DNA from: CAYJNO01 sp964371715
Lineage (GTDB): Bacteria > Bacillota_I > Bacilli_A > Erysipelotrichales > Erysipelotrichaceae
Direction of reading: 5' to 3'
Assembly: GCA_964371715.1 (NCBI GenBank)
Contig: CAYJNO010000005.1
Coordinates: 1 to 64,000 of the forward strand
DNA length: 64,000 nt
Of the stretch, positions 16,088 through 25,292 are shown piece after piece (within the stretch, counting starts at the first letter, position 1; every line of letters starts with the position of its first letter). The notes beneath the pieces are model-generated. The model was not told the DNA's origin. It was given only the letters and a program-made list of their open reading frames with translations, and did not search any database. The translations under genes and the position numbers were made by a program.

Positions 16088-18598
16088 ATGGAAAAAGAAT
16101 TTAATCATGGACATATAAAAAACGTAAATATATCTAAAGAAATGAAAACAAGTTTCTTAGATTATTCAATGTCAGTTATTGTAGCAAGAGCTTTACCAGA
16201 TGTAAAAGATGGATTAAAACCTGTACATCGTCGTATTTTATTTGCAATGAATTCTTTAGGAATTGTTGCTGATAAACCATATAAAAAGTCAGCACGTATT
16301 GTTGGTGATGTAATTGGTAAATATCACCCTCATGGTGATTCAGCTGTTTATGATTCAATGGTAAGAATGGCTCAAGAATTTTCATATCGTTACCCTTTAG
16401 TTGATGGTCATGGAAACTTTGGTTCTATCGATGGAGATGGTGCAGCAGCTATGCGTTATACTGAAGCACGTATGTCTAAAATTTCAATGGAATTAATTAA
16501 AGACATAAATAAAAATACTATCGAATGGATGGATAACTATGATGGTGAAGAAAGAGAACCTGTTGTATTACCGGCAAAATTTCCTAACCTATTAGTTAAT
16601 GGAGGGACAGGAATTGCTGTAGGTATGGCAACTAATATCCCACCACATAATTTAAAAGAAACAATTAATGCAACAATTGCAGTAATGGATAATCCTGAAA
16701 TTACAGTAATGGAATTAATGGAAAATCACATTAGTGGACCAGACTTTCCGACTGGCGGATATATCTTAGGTCGTAGTGGAATAAGATCAGCATATGAAAC
16801 AGGAAGAGGATCTGTAGTTGTTAGAGCAAAAGTTAATATCGAAGATATGGCTAATGGTAAGAAAAGAATAGTAGTTACAGAAATACCTTACCAAGTAAAT
16901 AAAGCTAATTTAGTAGAAAAAATTGCTAATCTAGTAAGAGATCGTTCTATTGATGGAATTACAGATTTAACTGATGAATCAAATAGAGATGGAATTAGAA
17001 TTGTAATTGAACTTCGTCGTGATGTACAAAGTGATGTAATCTTAAACCAATTATATAAAATGACAGCTTTACAAACTTCATTTGGAGTAAATACGATAGT
17101 TTTAGTTAATAATCGTCCAATGCAATTAAATATCAAAGAAGTATTAAAATACTATATAGATCATCAAGTTGATGTAATTGTTAGAAGAACAAAATATGAA
17201 CTAAAAAAAGCAGAAGATCGTGCACATATTTTAGAAGGATTAAAAATTGCAATTAATCATATTGATGAAATATTACATGTAATTAGAAGTGCAAAAGATC
17301 CAAGTGTAGCACAAGCTTCATTAATTGAAAAATTTAATTTAAGTGAAATTCAAGCAAGAGCAATCTTAGATATGCAGTTCAAACGTTTAACAGGTCTTGA
17401 AATTGATAAGATTGAAAGTGAATATAATGAGTTACAAATTTTGATTGCAGATTTAAATGATATTCTAGCAAATCATCATAGAGTATTAACAATCATTAAA
17501 GATGAAATGATTGAAATTAGAGATCGCTTTGGAGATGAAAGAAGATCAGAAATTATTGAAGGTGGATTGGATGTTGAAGATGAAGATTTAATTCCAGTTA
17601 CTGATGTAATGATTTCTATGACAACAGAAGGTTATATTAAAAGAGTTGCAACAGATACATATAAATTACAAAACCGTGGTGGTCGTGGAGTTAAAGGAAT
17701 GAGTGTTAATGATGAAGATATTATTGAACATTGCATTTCAATGTCTTCACATGATTACTTAATGCTATTTACTGATCGTGGACGTGTATATCGCATTAAA
17801 GGATATATGATTCCAGAATCATCTAGACAAGCAAAAGGAATTCCAATTGTTAACATCTTGAATATTGAGAAAGATGAAAAAGTAAAATCAGTATTAGCAG
17901 TTAAAAAGGATGATGACGAAAGTAAATATTTATTCTTTACTACTAAATTAGGACTTGTAAAACGTGTTAATTTAGAAGAATTTTCAAGTATTAGACAAAC
18001 AGGAAAAATTGCAATTACATTAAAAGAAGATGATCAATTAGTTGATGTAAAATTAACTAAAGGTGAAGAACAAATTATTATTGCAAACTCTAATGGTAAA
18101 GCTGTTCGCTTCAACGAAGAAAATATTCGTGTTATGGGTCGTACAGCATCAGGTGTTAGAGGTATGAATGTCGATAATGGAACTGTAATTGGTATGGCTA
18201 CTTCAAATGAAGGTAAATATTTATTTGTCGTATCAGCGAATGGTTATGGAAAAAAATCAGATATTGAAGAATACCGTGAAACATCACGTGGTGGTAAAGG
18301 TGTTAAGACAACTAAAATCACTGATAAAACAGGATCGATTATCGCATTAAAAGCAGTTAATGGAGATGAAAACTGTTTAATCATGACTGATGATGGTATT
18401 GTAATTAAAATCAGAGTAAATGATATATCTACATTATCTCGTTCAACTCAAGGTGTAAGGTTAATTAGACCAGCTGAAGGTACAAAAGTATCAACAGTTA
18501 CTATCTTAAATGAAACTGAAAATGAAGATATAGAAGAAAATGAAGTAAATACAAATGAAAATGTAACTGAAGAAGTTACTGCGATTGTGGAGGAATAA
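16088..18598 (+). CDS. gyrA: DNA gyrase subunit A
   Basis: This 836-residue catalytic subunit cuts and rejoins DNA. The active tyrosine is Tyr124 in AAMRYTEARMS. The region that decides quinolone response reads HPHGDSAVYD, with Ser85 and Asp89 at the places of E. coli Ser83 and Asp87, so the commonly resistant changes are absent. The GyrA-box in the C-terminal DNA-wrapping domain is QNRGGRGVKG, which marks gyrase rather than topoisomerase IV. The tail is acidic. Two ATGs adjoin (16085 and 16088); the second has better spacing from GGGAG. Confidence 0.98.
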   Translation: MEKEFNHGHIKNVNISKEMKTSFLDYSMSVIVARALPDVKDGLKPVHRRILFAMNSLGIVADKPYKKSARIVGDVIGKYHPHGDSAVYDSMVRMAQEFSYRYPLVDGHGNFGSIDGDGAAAMRYTEARMSKISMELIKDINKNTIEWMDNYDGEEREPVVLPAKFPNLLVNGGTGIAVGMATNIPPHNLKETINATIAVMDNPEITVMELMENHISGPDFPTGGYILGRSGIRSAYETGRGSVVVRAKVNIEDMANGKKRIVVTEIPYQVNKANLVEKIANLVRDRSIDGITDLTDESNRDGIRIVIELRRDVQSDVILNQLYKMTALQTSFGVNTIVLVNNRPMQLNIKEVLKYYIDHQVDVIVRRTKYELKKAEDRAHILEGLKIAINHIDEILHVIRSAKDPSVAQASLIEKFNLSEIQARAILDMQFKRLTGLEIDKIESEYNELQILIADLNDILANHHRVLTIIKDEMIEIRDRFGDERRSEIIEGGLDVEDEDLIPVTDVMISMTTEGYIKRVATDTYKLQNRGGRGVKGMSVNDEDIIEHCISMSSHDYLMLFTDRGRVYRIKGYMIPESSRQAKGIPIVNILNIEKDEKVKSVLAVKKDDDESKYLFFTTKLGLVKRVNLEEFSSIRQTGKIAITLKEDDQLVDVKLTKGEEQIIIANSNGKAVRFNEENIRVMGRTASGVRGMNVDNGTVIGMATSNEGKYLFVVSANGYGKKSDIEEYRETSRGGKGVKTTKITDKTGSIIALKAVNGDENCLIMTDDGIVIKIRVNDISTLSRSTQGVRLIRPAEGTKVSTVTILNETENEDIEENEVNTNENVTEEVTAIVEE

Positions 18599-18601
18599 AA
18601 T

Positions 18602-19420
18602 ATGGATATGATATTTAATCTTATTACTGCAGGTATAGTAGTTTTCTTTGGATATAGAATATTTGCTTTACAAAAAAGAAATAAAAAAAATAAAGCCTAT
18701 ATTAACTGTATTAATCATATAAATGATGAAACGCAAATATTTGAGTTAGTAGATAAATTATTAATTGATATGAAAGACGATCAAGAGTTTATTTGTAAAG
18801 GAAAAATTATTAAATTATATGCTGCAACTTTATATCAAAGATCAGAATTTTATAATTTAATAGATGAAATTGATTTTAAAGTCTTAATAACTAATAAAGA
18901 TAAAGTTGATATCAATATTGCAAAGATGAATGAAGATAGCTATTTCTATTATTGCTTCTTCACTCACCTATTCGCTTTCAAAAATAAAGATTATGAATTA
19001 ATTGCTAAATTAGAAGCATTGATTAAAAAAGAAGATGAATTTTTTAGTAAGTTCTTATTCTATAAAATATATTTAGAAACTTTAAATATTTATAAATCAA
19101 ATGATGAAATTTCAAAAGTATTAGTTGATTTATTTGAAGGTTATTATGATGGAATTTATTCTAAAGAAATGATATCTTATTATAAAGGAATTGGTTCATG
19201 CTTCTTAATTTATAATCTAAAAGAAAAAACAAATGTATCATATTATGAAGAATTAAAAAATGAAGTAACAAGTTTTATTCAAACAAATATTGGTAAAAAA
19301 GTTGCGACATGTCTTGATTTGACAGATAAGTATAGTATCGCAGAAGAAAATACAACAATTAATGCAGAAGAAACTGAAAGTACTACTATTTCAGAAGAAG
19401 AAACTAAAGTAGAAGAATAA
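18602..19420 (+). CDS. Membrane-anchored protein of unknown function
   Basis: I do not recognise this 272-residue protein. It starts with one membrane helix (about residues 3-22, FNLITAGIVVFFGYRIFAL), then a basic stretch (KRNKKNKA), so the rest should be cytoplasmic. The body is helix-rich and could be made of TPR-like repeats, but no clear consensus repeat was found. The last ~30 residues are acidic and rich in Glu and Thr. It begins 3 nt after gyrA with a GGAGG Shine-Dalgarno inside the gyrA end, so it is probably co-expressed with gyrase. A weak hairpin follows. Confidence 0.75.
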   Translation: MDMIFNLITAGIVVFFGYRIFALQKRNKKNKAYINCINHINDETQIFELVDKLLIDMKDDQEFICKGKIIKLYAATLYQRSEFYNLIDEIDFKVLITNKDKVDINIAKMNEDSYFYYCFFTHLFAFKNKDYELIAKLEALIKKEDEFFSKFLFYKIYLETLNIYKSNDEISKVLVDLFEGYYDGIYSKEMISYYKGIGSCFLIYNLKEKTNVSYYEELKNEVTSFIQTNIGKKVATCLDLTDKYSIAEENTTINAEETESTTISEEETKVEE

Positions 19421-19432
19421 AAATATAAATAA

Positions 19433-19463
19433 GTAGAGGGATAAATTTTATTTCTCTACTTTG
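19433..19463 (+). terminator. Weak hairpin after the gyrA-linked gene
   Basis: AAGTAGAG pairs with CTCTACTT across a 15-nt loop, 13 nt past the stop. The following bases (TGCTATTTATT) are only moderately T-rich, so it may be a partial terminator between the gyrase operon and pth. Confidence 0.4.
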
Positions 19464-19486
19464 CTATTTATTAAAAAGAGGTAGAT

Positions 19487-20044
19487 ATGAAATTAATAGT
19501 CGGTCTTGGAAATCCAGGTCTTAAATATGAAAAAACTCGCCATAATGCAGGATTTATGGCATTAGATATATTAGCTAAGTCGCTAGATATTGAAATAAAT
19601 CAAAATAAGTTTAATTCACTAATTGCAACTTATAAAACCAAAGATGAAACGATTATTTTGATGAAACCGCAAACTTTTATGAATTTATCGGGAGAAGCAG
19701 TACTAGCTTGTGTGCAATTTTATAAAATGTCATTTGAAGATGTGATAGTTGTCCATGATGATTTAGATATACCCAATGGTAAAATTAGATTAAGAGCTAA
19801 AGGTAGTGCTGGTGGTCAAAAAGGTTTAGCTAATATTATTAATCTTTTAAAATCTCAAGATATTAAAAGAATAAAAATTGGTATCGGTAAAAGTGCAATT
19901 ATTCCTGTAGTAGATTATGTACTAGGAAAAATAACAGAAGAAGACTTGCCAGAGTTTAATAAAAGCTTGGAAAAAACAGCTAAAGCATTAAAATTTAGTT
20001 TTACAAATGATTTTGATAAAGTTATGAATAGGTACAATGGATGA
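19487..20044 (+). CDS. pth: Peptidyl-tRNA hydrolase
   Basis: This 185-residue enzyme frees tRNA from peptidyl-tRNAs released early from ribosomes. The family start GLGNPGLKYEKTRHNAGF holds catalytic His19. PQTFMNLSGEAV and VVHDDLDIPNGK (with the conserved Asp near 91-92) follow. GSAGGQKGLANI near 104-115 is also typical. Its TGA stop overlaps the mfd start as ATGA, so the pair is coupled, as in other Bacillota. Confidence 0.97.
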   Translation: MKLIVGLGNPGLKYEKTRHNAGFMALDILAKSLDIEINQNKFNSLIATYKTKDETIILMKPQTFMNLSGEAVLACVQFYKMSFEDVIVVHDDLDIPNGKIRLRAKGSAGGQKGLANIINLLKSQDIKRIKIGIGKSAIIPVVDYVLGKITEEDLPEFNKSLEKTAKALKFSFTNDFDKVMNRYNG

Positions 20045-23000
20045 AAAATTTAATTCTAAATGAAATTATTAATCAAGGTTATAATCAAAAAATTTTTTCA
20101 TGTGAAAAAATATCATTAATTTCATTAGTAGAAGAAGCAAGCTATTTAGCTTTAAAGTATAAAAAAGAAAAAAAGAATATTGTAGTTATCAAAAATAGCG
20201 CATATGATGCAATTAAGTTATATGAGCATTTATGCTCTTTTTTAGATGAAAACGAAAGAAGTATTTTTATCTTAGAAGAATCTTTGAGGGTTGAAGAAAT
20301 TGCATCATCACCAGAAAATCTTGCAAGTTCAATTGAATCATTAGCTAAATGTCTTAAGGAAGATGTTAAGGTCGTAATTACAAGTGTTGGTTCAATGCTT
20401 AGATATTTACCAAATCCTAATTATTTTAAAGATAATATAATCAAATTAAAAATTGATGATAATCTTAGAATTAATGATTTACAAACATTATTATTAAAAG
20501 CAGGATATCAAAAAACAGTTAGAGTAGAACATCCATTAACCTTCTCACTAAGAGGAGGAATTATAGACGTTTATTCTATTAACTATGATAAGCCAGTTAG
20601 AATAGAATTTTTTGATACGATAATTGAAAGTATAAGATTCTTTGATGTTGAAACTAAACGTACAATAGAAAAATTAACTAATATTGAGTTAATTCCAGCA
20701 AGTCTTACCCTATTTAATGATGAAGAAAAAAATATAATCAACGACAAAATTATAGCATTAGAGACTTTAGAATTAAGAGATCAATTAAATTTTGATTTAG
20801 ATTATTTAAATGATAATATAAGTGATAATCGTTTATATTACTATTATTCATTATTAGAAGATAATTTTACTATCTTAGATTACCTTAATAATCCACTACT
20901 AATAGTTGATAATGAAGAAAAAATAATTGAAAAAACAAAACAGTTACATGATGAAACATACAACTTTGTCTCTGAAATGGTTGAAGATAATAAATTATTT
21001 TATAATGATAACTTTATAGCTGATTATTTTAAAATAATTTTAAATTATTCTAAAATATATAATGAACCTTTAAAAGATTATGAAAATACTAAAATAAATA
21101 CAATACAAATTCTAAAAGAAAAATTGAGTGATTTATTATCAAAGATAAATGAAGATGAACATAAGTTTCGCATTATTATTGTTAATGAGAAAAGTGCGAC
21201 GAATATAATTGATGAACTAATTAAACAAAATATTACATATCATTTAGTTATTAATGAGATAAAAGAAGGAATCAATATCGTATTTGAAGAAATTAAACAA
21301 GGATTTGAAATAAATAACTTAATAGTGTATTCATCAAATGAAATACTTGATAAAAAGAATAAAGTAGGAAGATTTGAAAATAAATATCGTGAAGCTGTTG
21401 AGTTAAATGATTATCAAGACTTAGAAATAAATGATTATATTGTTCATAATGATTATGGTATCGGTCGTTATCTTGGAATTATTACTAAGGAATTTAATGG
21501 TTTTCATAAAGATTATTTAAAAATTGCTTATGCTAATGATGATGAATTATTAGTTCCTGTTGAACAATTTAGTTTAATTAGGAAATATGCATCTAAAGAA
21601 GGATTAAGTATTAAATTACACTCATTAGGAAGTTCAAAATGGAGTAAGACAAAAGAAAAAGTAAGAGAGAATTTACAAGTACTTGCGAAAAAACTTGTAG
21701 AAATATATCTGACAAGACAAAAAGATATTGGATTTAAATTTGCTAGTGATAGTGAAGAACAAAAAGAATTTGAAAATAGTTTTGATTATCCACTAACTAA
21801 AGATCAACAATTAGCTGTAGATGAAATAAAAAAAGATATGGAGTCTATACAACCAATGGATCGTTTACTATGTGGTGATGTTGGATTTGGTAAAACAGAA
21901 GTTGCGATAAGAGCATCTTTTAAAGCTGTATATAATGGTAAACAAGTAGCATTCTTATGCCCTACTACAGTTTTATCGATGCAACACTATAATACTTATA
22001 TGAGCAGATTTAAAAATTATCCAGTTAAGATTTGTGTATTAAATCGCTTTGTTAGTAAGAGTGAACAAAAATTGTTAATTGAGGAAATTAAAAGAGGACA
22101 ATACGATATAATTATTGGAACTCATCGTTTATTAAGTAAAGATATTATGTATCATGATTTAGGACTACTAATAATTGATGAAGAACAACGTTTTGGTGTA
22201 GAACATAAAGAACAAATCAAAGAAATTAGAAATAATATTGATGTCTTATCATTAAGTGCTACCCCTATTCCACGTACATTACAAATGTCATTAATTGGAA
22301 TGAAAACTTTATCAACAATTAACACTCCTCCAAGTAATAGATTACCTGTACAAACATATGTAGTAGAAAAATCACTATCATTAATTGTAGAAGTAATCAA
22401 AAGAGAATTATCACGAGGTGGTCAAGCTTTCTATTTATTAAATAATGTTCAACAAATATATGAAGTTAGAAGAAAACTTGCAACTAACCTTCCAAATGTT
22501 AGTGTTAAAGTAGTGCATGGTCAAATGAGCAAAGAGGAAATTGAAGAAGTAATGGTGGAGTTTAGTCTTAATCTAGTTCAAGTACTAATATGTACGACAA
22601 TTATAGAAACAGGAATTGATATCCCAAATGCTAATACAATAATTGTGGAAAATGCTCATAAATTTGGATTATCACAACTTTATCAAATTAGAGGTAGAGT
22701 TGGAAGATCAAATAAACTTGCTTATGCATACTTAATGATTCCTAAGTTATCACAGATGAGTGAAGTACAAGAAAGTCGTTTAAAGGCCATTAAAGAATTC
22801 ACTAAACTTGGTAGTGGTTATAAAATAGCTAAAAGAGATTTAATGATTCGTGGTGCTGGGGAAATATTAGGACCTGTACAATCAGGTTTCATTGATAGTG
22901 TTGGTATAGATTTATATATGGATATGCTAATAGAAGCTATTGAATATGAAAAAGGAAATAATACTAAACCAGTTAAACAAACTAAAAAATCTAATCTTAA

Positions 23001-23436
23001 GCTTGATAATTATCTACCTAAAAATTATGCACCATATGATATGGAAAAACTTGATATTTACCGTAATATTGAAAATATTGATAATTTAAACATCTTAAAT
23101 GATTATAAAAATGAGATAATAGATTTACATGGTAAGATGCCAAAAGAAGTTGAAAATCTATTTATAAAAAAACAAATAGATATTAGCTTAAATTTAGATT
23201 ATATTAAAAGCATTGTTGAAAATCAAAAAACTGTTGTACTAACATTTACTAAAGAATTTTCAGATAAGATTGATGGTATAAAATTATTCGAATACTGTGG
23301 TAGTATAAATCGCAGTATTAATATTGCATATCGTAACATGGAGATATCACTGACTTTTATTTTAAATAAAAAAACATATAAAGAAGCGATAAAAATTATT
23401 GAAGGAAGAAGAGGATATTTAAAAGATGAGAATTGA
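20041..23436 (+). CDS. mfd: Transcription-repair coupling factor
   Basis: This 1131-residue translocase removes RNA polymerase stalled at DNA damage and recruits UvrA. The N-terminal part (about 1-330) resembles UvrB. The polymerase-interacting domain starts at about 460 with NDYIVHNDYGIGRYLGI. The RecG-like motor has Walker A GDVGFGKTE near 611 and DEEQRFG near 713. The later motor motif IRGRVGRS and a C-terminal TRCF domain follow. Size and order are normal. It is coupled to pth and its end overlaps rqcP by 11 nt. Confidence 0.97.
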   Translation: MKNLILNEIINQGYNQKIFSCEKISLISLVEEASYLALKYKKEKKNIVVIKNSAYDAIKLYEHLCSFLDENERSIFILEESLRVEEIASSPENLASSIESLAKCLKEDVKVVITSVGSMLRYLPNPNYFKDNIIKLKIDDNLRINDLQTLLLKAGYQKTVRVEHPLTFSLRGGIIDVYSINYDKPVRIEFFDTIIESIRFFDVETKRTIEKLTNIELIPASLTLFNDEEKNIINDKIIALETLELRDQLNFDLDYLNDNISDNRLYYYYSLLEDNFTILDYLNNPLLIVDNEEKIIEKTKQLHDETYNFVSEMVEDNKLFYNDNFIADYFKIILNYSKIYNEPLKDYENTKINTIQILKEKLSDLLSKINEDEHKFRIIIVNEKSATNIIDELIKQNITYHLVINEIKEGINIVFEEIKQGFEINNLIVYSSNEILDKKNKVGRFENKYREAVELNDYQDLEINDYIVHNDYGIGRYLGIITKEFNGFHKDYLKIAYANDDELLVPVEQFSLIRKYASKEGLSIKLHSLGSSKWSKTKEKVRENLQVLAKKLVEIYLTRQKDIGFKFASDSEEQKEFENSFDYPLTKDQQLAVDEIKKDMESIQPMDRLLCGDVGFGKTEVAIRASFKAVYNGKQVAFLCPTTVLSMQHYNTYMSRFKNYPVKICVLNRFVSKSEQKLLIEEIKRGQYDIIIGTHRLLSKDIMYHDLGLLIIDEEQRFGVEHKEQIKEIRNNIDVLSLSATPIPRTLQMSLIGMKTLSTINTPPSNRLPVQTYVVEKSLSLIVEVIKRELSRGGQAFYLLNNVQQIYEVRRKLATNLPNVSVKVVHGQMSKEEIEEVMVEFSLNLVQVLICTTIIETGIDIPNANTIIVENAHKFGLSQLYQIRGRVGRSNKLAYAYLMIPKLSQMSEVQESRLKAIKEFTKLGSGYKIAKRDLMIRGAGEILGPVQSGFIDSVGIDLYMDMLIEAIEYEKGNNTKPVKQTKKSNLKLDNYLPKNYAPYDMEKLDIYRNIENIDNLNILNDYKNEIIDLHGKMPKEVENLFIKKQIDISLNLDYIKSIVENQKTVVLTFTKEFSDKIDGIKLFEYCGSINRSINIAYRNMEISLTFILNKKTYKEAIKIIEGRRGYLKDEN

Positions 23437-23701
23437 TAAATATTTAAAAGTAGCTCGTATATTAAAGAGAAGAGCAATTGCTAAAGAATTAGCAGATAAT
23501 GATCGTGTATTAATTAATGATAAAATTGCAAAAGCATCAGCATCAATTAAAGTAGATGATACAATAACAGTAATCTTTGGTAATCGCAGCTTAAAAGTAA
23601 GAGTATTAAAGTTAGCAGAATTTGCAAAGAAAGAAGAAAGCTCTGAATTATTTGAAGTTGTTGAAGAAATTAGAGATATCAATAATGCGCATAGCGAATA
23701 A
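23426..23701 (+). CDS. rqcP: S4-domain ribosome quality control protein RqcP (YabO-like)
   Basis: This 91-residue protein has an S4 RNA-binding domain from its first residues (MRIDKYLKVARILKRRAIAKELADNDRV). It ends with a basic and acidic helix. In B. subtilis the orthologue RqcP (YabO) works with RqcH to add alanine tails to chains stuck on 60S-like (50S) subunits. Its place directly after mfd supports that reading over the heat-shock protein HslR, which has the same fold. It overlaps mfd and the next gene. Confidence 0.88.
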   Translation: MRIDKYLKVARILKRRAIAKELADNDRVLINDKIAKASASIKVDDTITVIFGNRSLKVRVLKLAEFAKKEESSELFEVVEEIRDINNAHSE

Positions 23702-24275
23702 CACAGAACACGAAATAGAAATTGAACGCTCTAGATTTATCACTTATCTATTTAGAGTTTTTGATAAAAATAAAGCTGATGAATATTTATCAGAAGTAAG
23801 AAAAAAACATCCATTTGCTAATCATCATTGTAGTGCCTATATTTGCCAAAACGGCATGGTTAAAAGAGCTCATGATGATGGTGAACCACAAGGGACTGCA
23901 GGTAAGCCAATATTAGATGTCTTAGAAAAAAATGAACTAGAAGATATTTTAGCAGTAGTAGTAAGATACTTTGGTGGTATAAAATTAGGTGCAGGTGGAT
24001 TAATTAGAGCATATAGTAAAAGTGCAAGCGAAACATTAAAACAAGTAAAATTAACTAGTATTCAATCAATGCATAAATATGAACTATTGTGTGACTATGA
24101 AAATTTTAATCGTTTAGAATATTTAATTAAAGATATTATATTTGATATTAGCTATGATGAAGAAGTTAAAATTATTATCATGGTAAAAGATGATTCATAT
24201 CATTCATTGATAAATGAAGTATCAAAAGGTAAAATTATTCCAAAATTTATAGAAACAGTAGAAATAGAAATATAA
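23685..24275 (+). CDS. YigZ/IMPACT family protein
   Basis: This 196-residue protein belongs to the YigZ (IMPACT) family. It shows the signature HHCSAYICQNGMVKRAHDDGEPQGTAG and the later VVRYFGGIKLGAGGLIRAYS. Family members have an N-terminal ribosomal-S5-like fold and a C-terminal domain like part of EF-G. The function is not settled; a ribosome-linked role in stress has been proposed for relatives. I chose the ATG at 23685, which overlaps rqcP by 17 nt; an upstream in-frame ATG at 23622 would add an atypical extension lying entirely inside rqcP. Confidence 0.88.
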   Translation: MRIANNTEHEIEIERSRFITYLFRVFDKNKADEYLSEVRKKHPFANHHCSAYICQNGMVKRAHDDGEPQGTAGKPILDVLEKNELEDILAVVVRYFGGIKLGAGGLIRAYSKSASETLKQVKLTSIQSMHKYELLCDYENFNRLEYLIKDIIFDISYDEEVKIIIMVKDDSYHSLINEVSKGKIIPKFIETVEIEI

Positions 24276-24276
24276 A

Positions 24277-24309
24277 AAAAGGTCATATCATTAATTGATA
24301 TGACCTTTT
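24277..24309. terminator. Two-way terminator between the YigZ gene and prs
   Basis: A 14-bp perfect stem (AAAAGGTCATATCA with its complement, 5-nt loop) with A and T runs on both sides lies between two converging genes and can end transcription from either strand. Confidence 0.9.
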
Positions 24310-24319
24310 GAATTATAAA

Positions 24320-25279
24320 TTATTGTTGATATAAATTATAAACATCACTTACTGGTTGGTTAGTGTCAATTGCTTTAATAATGCGAGATAACATTAATCC
24401 AGTAGAAATAACTTTAATTTTAGAAGATTTTGCTAATTTTTCTTTTGGAGTTGCAATTGTATTTGTGATTACTAGTTGCTTAATAGCAGAATTTTCAATT
24501 TTTTCAATTGCATCTTTAGAGAAAATACCATGAGTAATCGCAACATAAATATCTTTTGCTCCATGTTTTTCTAAAATATCAACTCCAGTAACAAGAGAAC
24601 CAGCTGTATCACAAATATCATCAACTACAATACAGACTTTTCCTTCTACATCACCAATAACATTCATTGCTACTGCAACATTTGGTTTTGGGCGACGCTT
24701 ATCGATGATTGCTAGTGAACATTGCAAATGTTCTGCAAGTCTTCTTGCTCTAGTAGTTCCACCATGATCAGGTGATACAACGACTAAATCTTCTGATGCA
24801 ATACCAAGACTTGCAAAATAGAATCCCATCATTGGAATTACAGTTAAATCATCAATTGGAATATTGAAGAATCCTTGAATCTGAGTTGCATGTAAATCAA
24901 TTGTAACAACACGATTTGCTCCTGCTGCTTGTATTAAATCTGCAACAAGTTTAGCAGTTACAGGTTGTCTTGCACGTGCTTTACGGTCTTGTCTAGCATA
25001 TCCAAAATATGGCATTACAACAGTGATTTCTCCAGCACTTGCTCTTTTGCAAGCATCAATACAAATTAATGTTTCCATTAATGTTTCATTTACAGGGTTA
25101 CAAGTAGATTGAATAATATATACTTTTTTACCACGTACTGTTTCTTCAGGTTCAACTAATATTTCACCATCAGCAAAATGTTTTACTGAAATTTCACCAG
25201 GTTTAGTATTTAAATAACCACAGATTTCTTCTGTTAATTCTTTGCATGATGTCAAAGAAAAAATAATTGTTTCTCTCAT
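24320..25279 (-). CDS. prs: Ribose-phosphate pyrophosphokinase
   Basis: This 319-residue enzyme makes PRPP from ribose 5-phosphate and ATP for purine, pyrimidine, histidine, tryptophan and NAD synthesis. Visible motifs are PYFGYARQDRK, the DLHATQIQGFF loop and the PRPP-binding VVVDDICDTAGSL. I start at the ATG at 25279, preceded by AAGGA; an upstream in-frame ATG at 25321 would extend the protein back into glmU. Gene order glmU-prs is as in Bacillus, but here the pair faces pth-mfd instead of preceding it. Confidence 0.96.
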   Translation of the reverse strand: MRETIIFSLTSCKELTEEICGYLNTKPGEISVKHFADGEILVEPEETVRGKKVYIIQSTCNPVNETLMETLICIDACKRASAGEITVVMPYFGYARQDRKARARQPVTAKLVADLIQAAGANRVVTIDLHATQIQGFFNIPIDDLTVIPMMGFYFASLGIASEDLVVVSPDHGGTTRARRLAEHLQCSLAIIDKRRPKPNVAVAMNVIGDVEGKVCIVVDDICDTAGSLVTGVDILEKHGAKDIYVAITHGIFSKDAIEKIENSAIKQLVITNTIATPKEKLAKSSKIKVISTGLMLSRIIKAIDTNQPVSDVYNLYQQ

Positions 25280-25292
25280 TTTATTTATATCC

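Noticed and set aside
13065..23436. Long open frames on the opposite strand within recF, gyrB, gyrA and mfd.
   Set aside because: They lack Shine-Dalgarno sites and protein-family features and lie wholly inside well-supported genes.
23622..23684. N-terminal extension of the YigZ-family gene.
   Set aside because: The extension lies wholly within rqcP, and its sequence is not like the family; the ATG at 23685 gives the normal N terminus.
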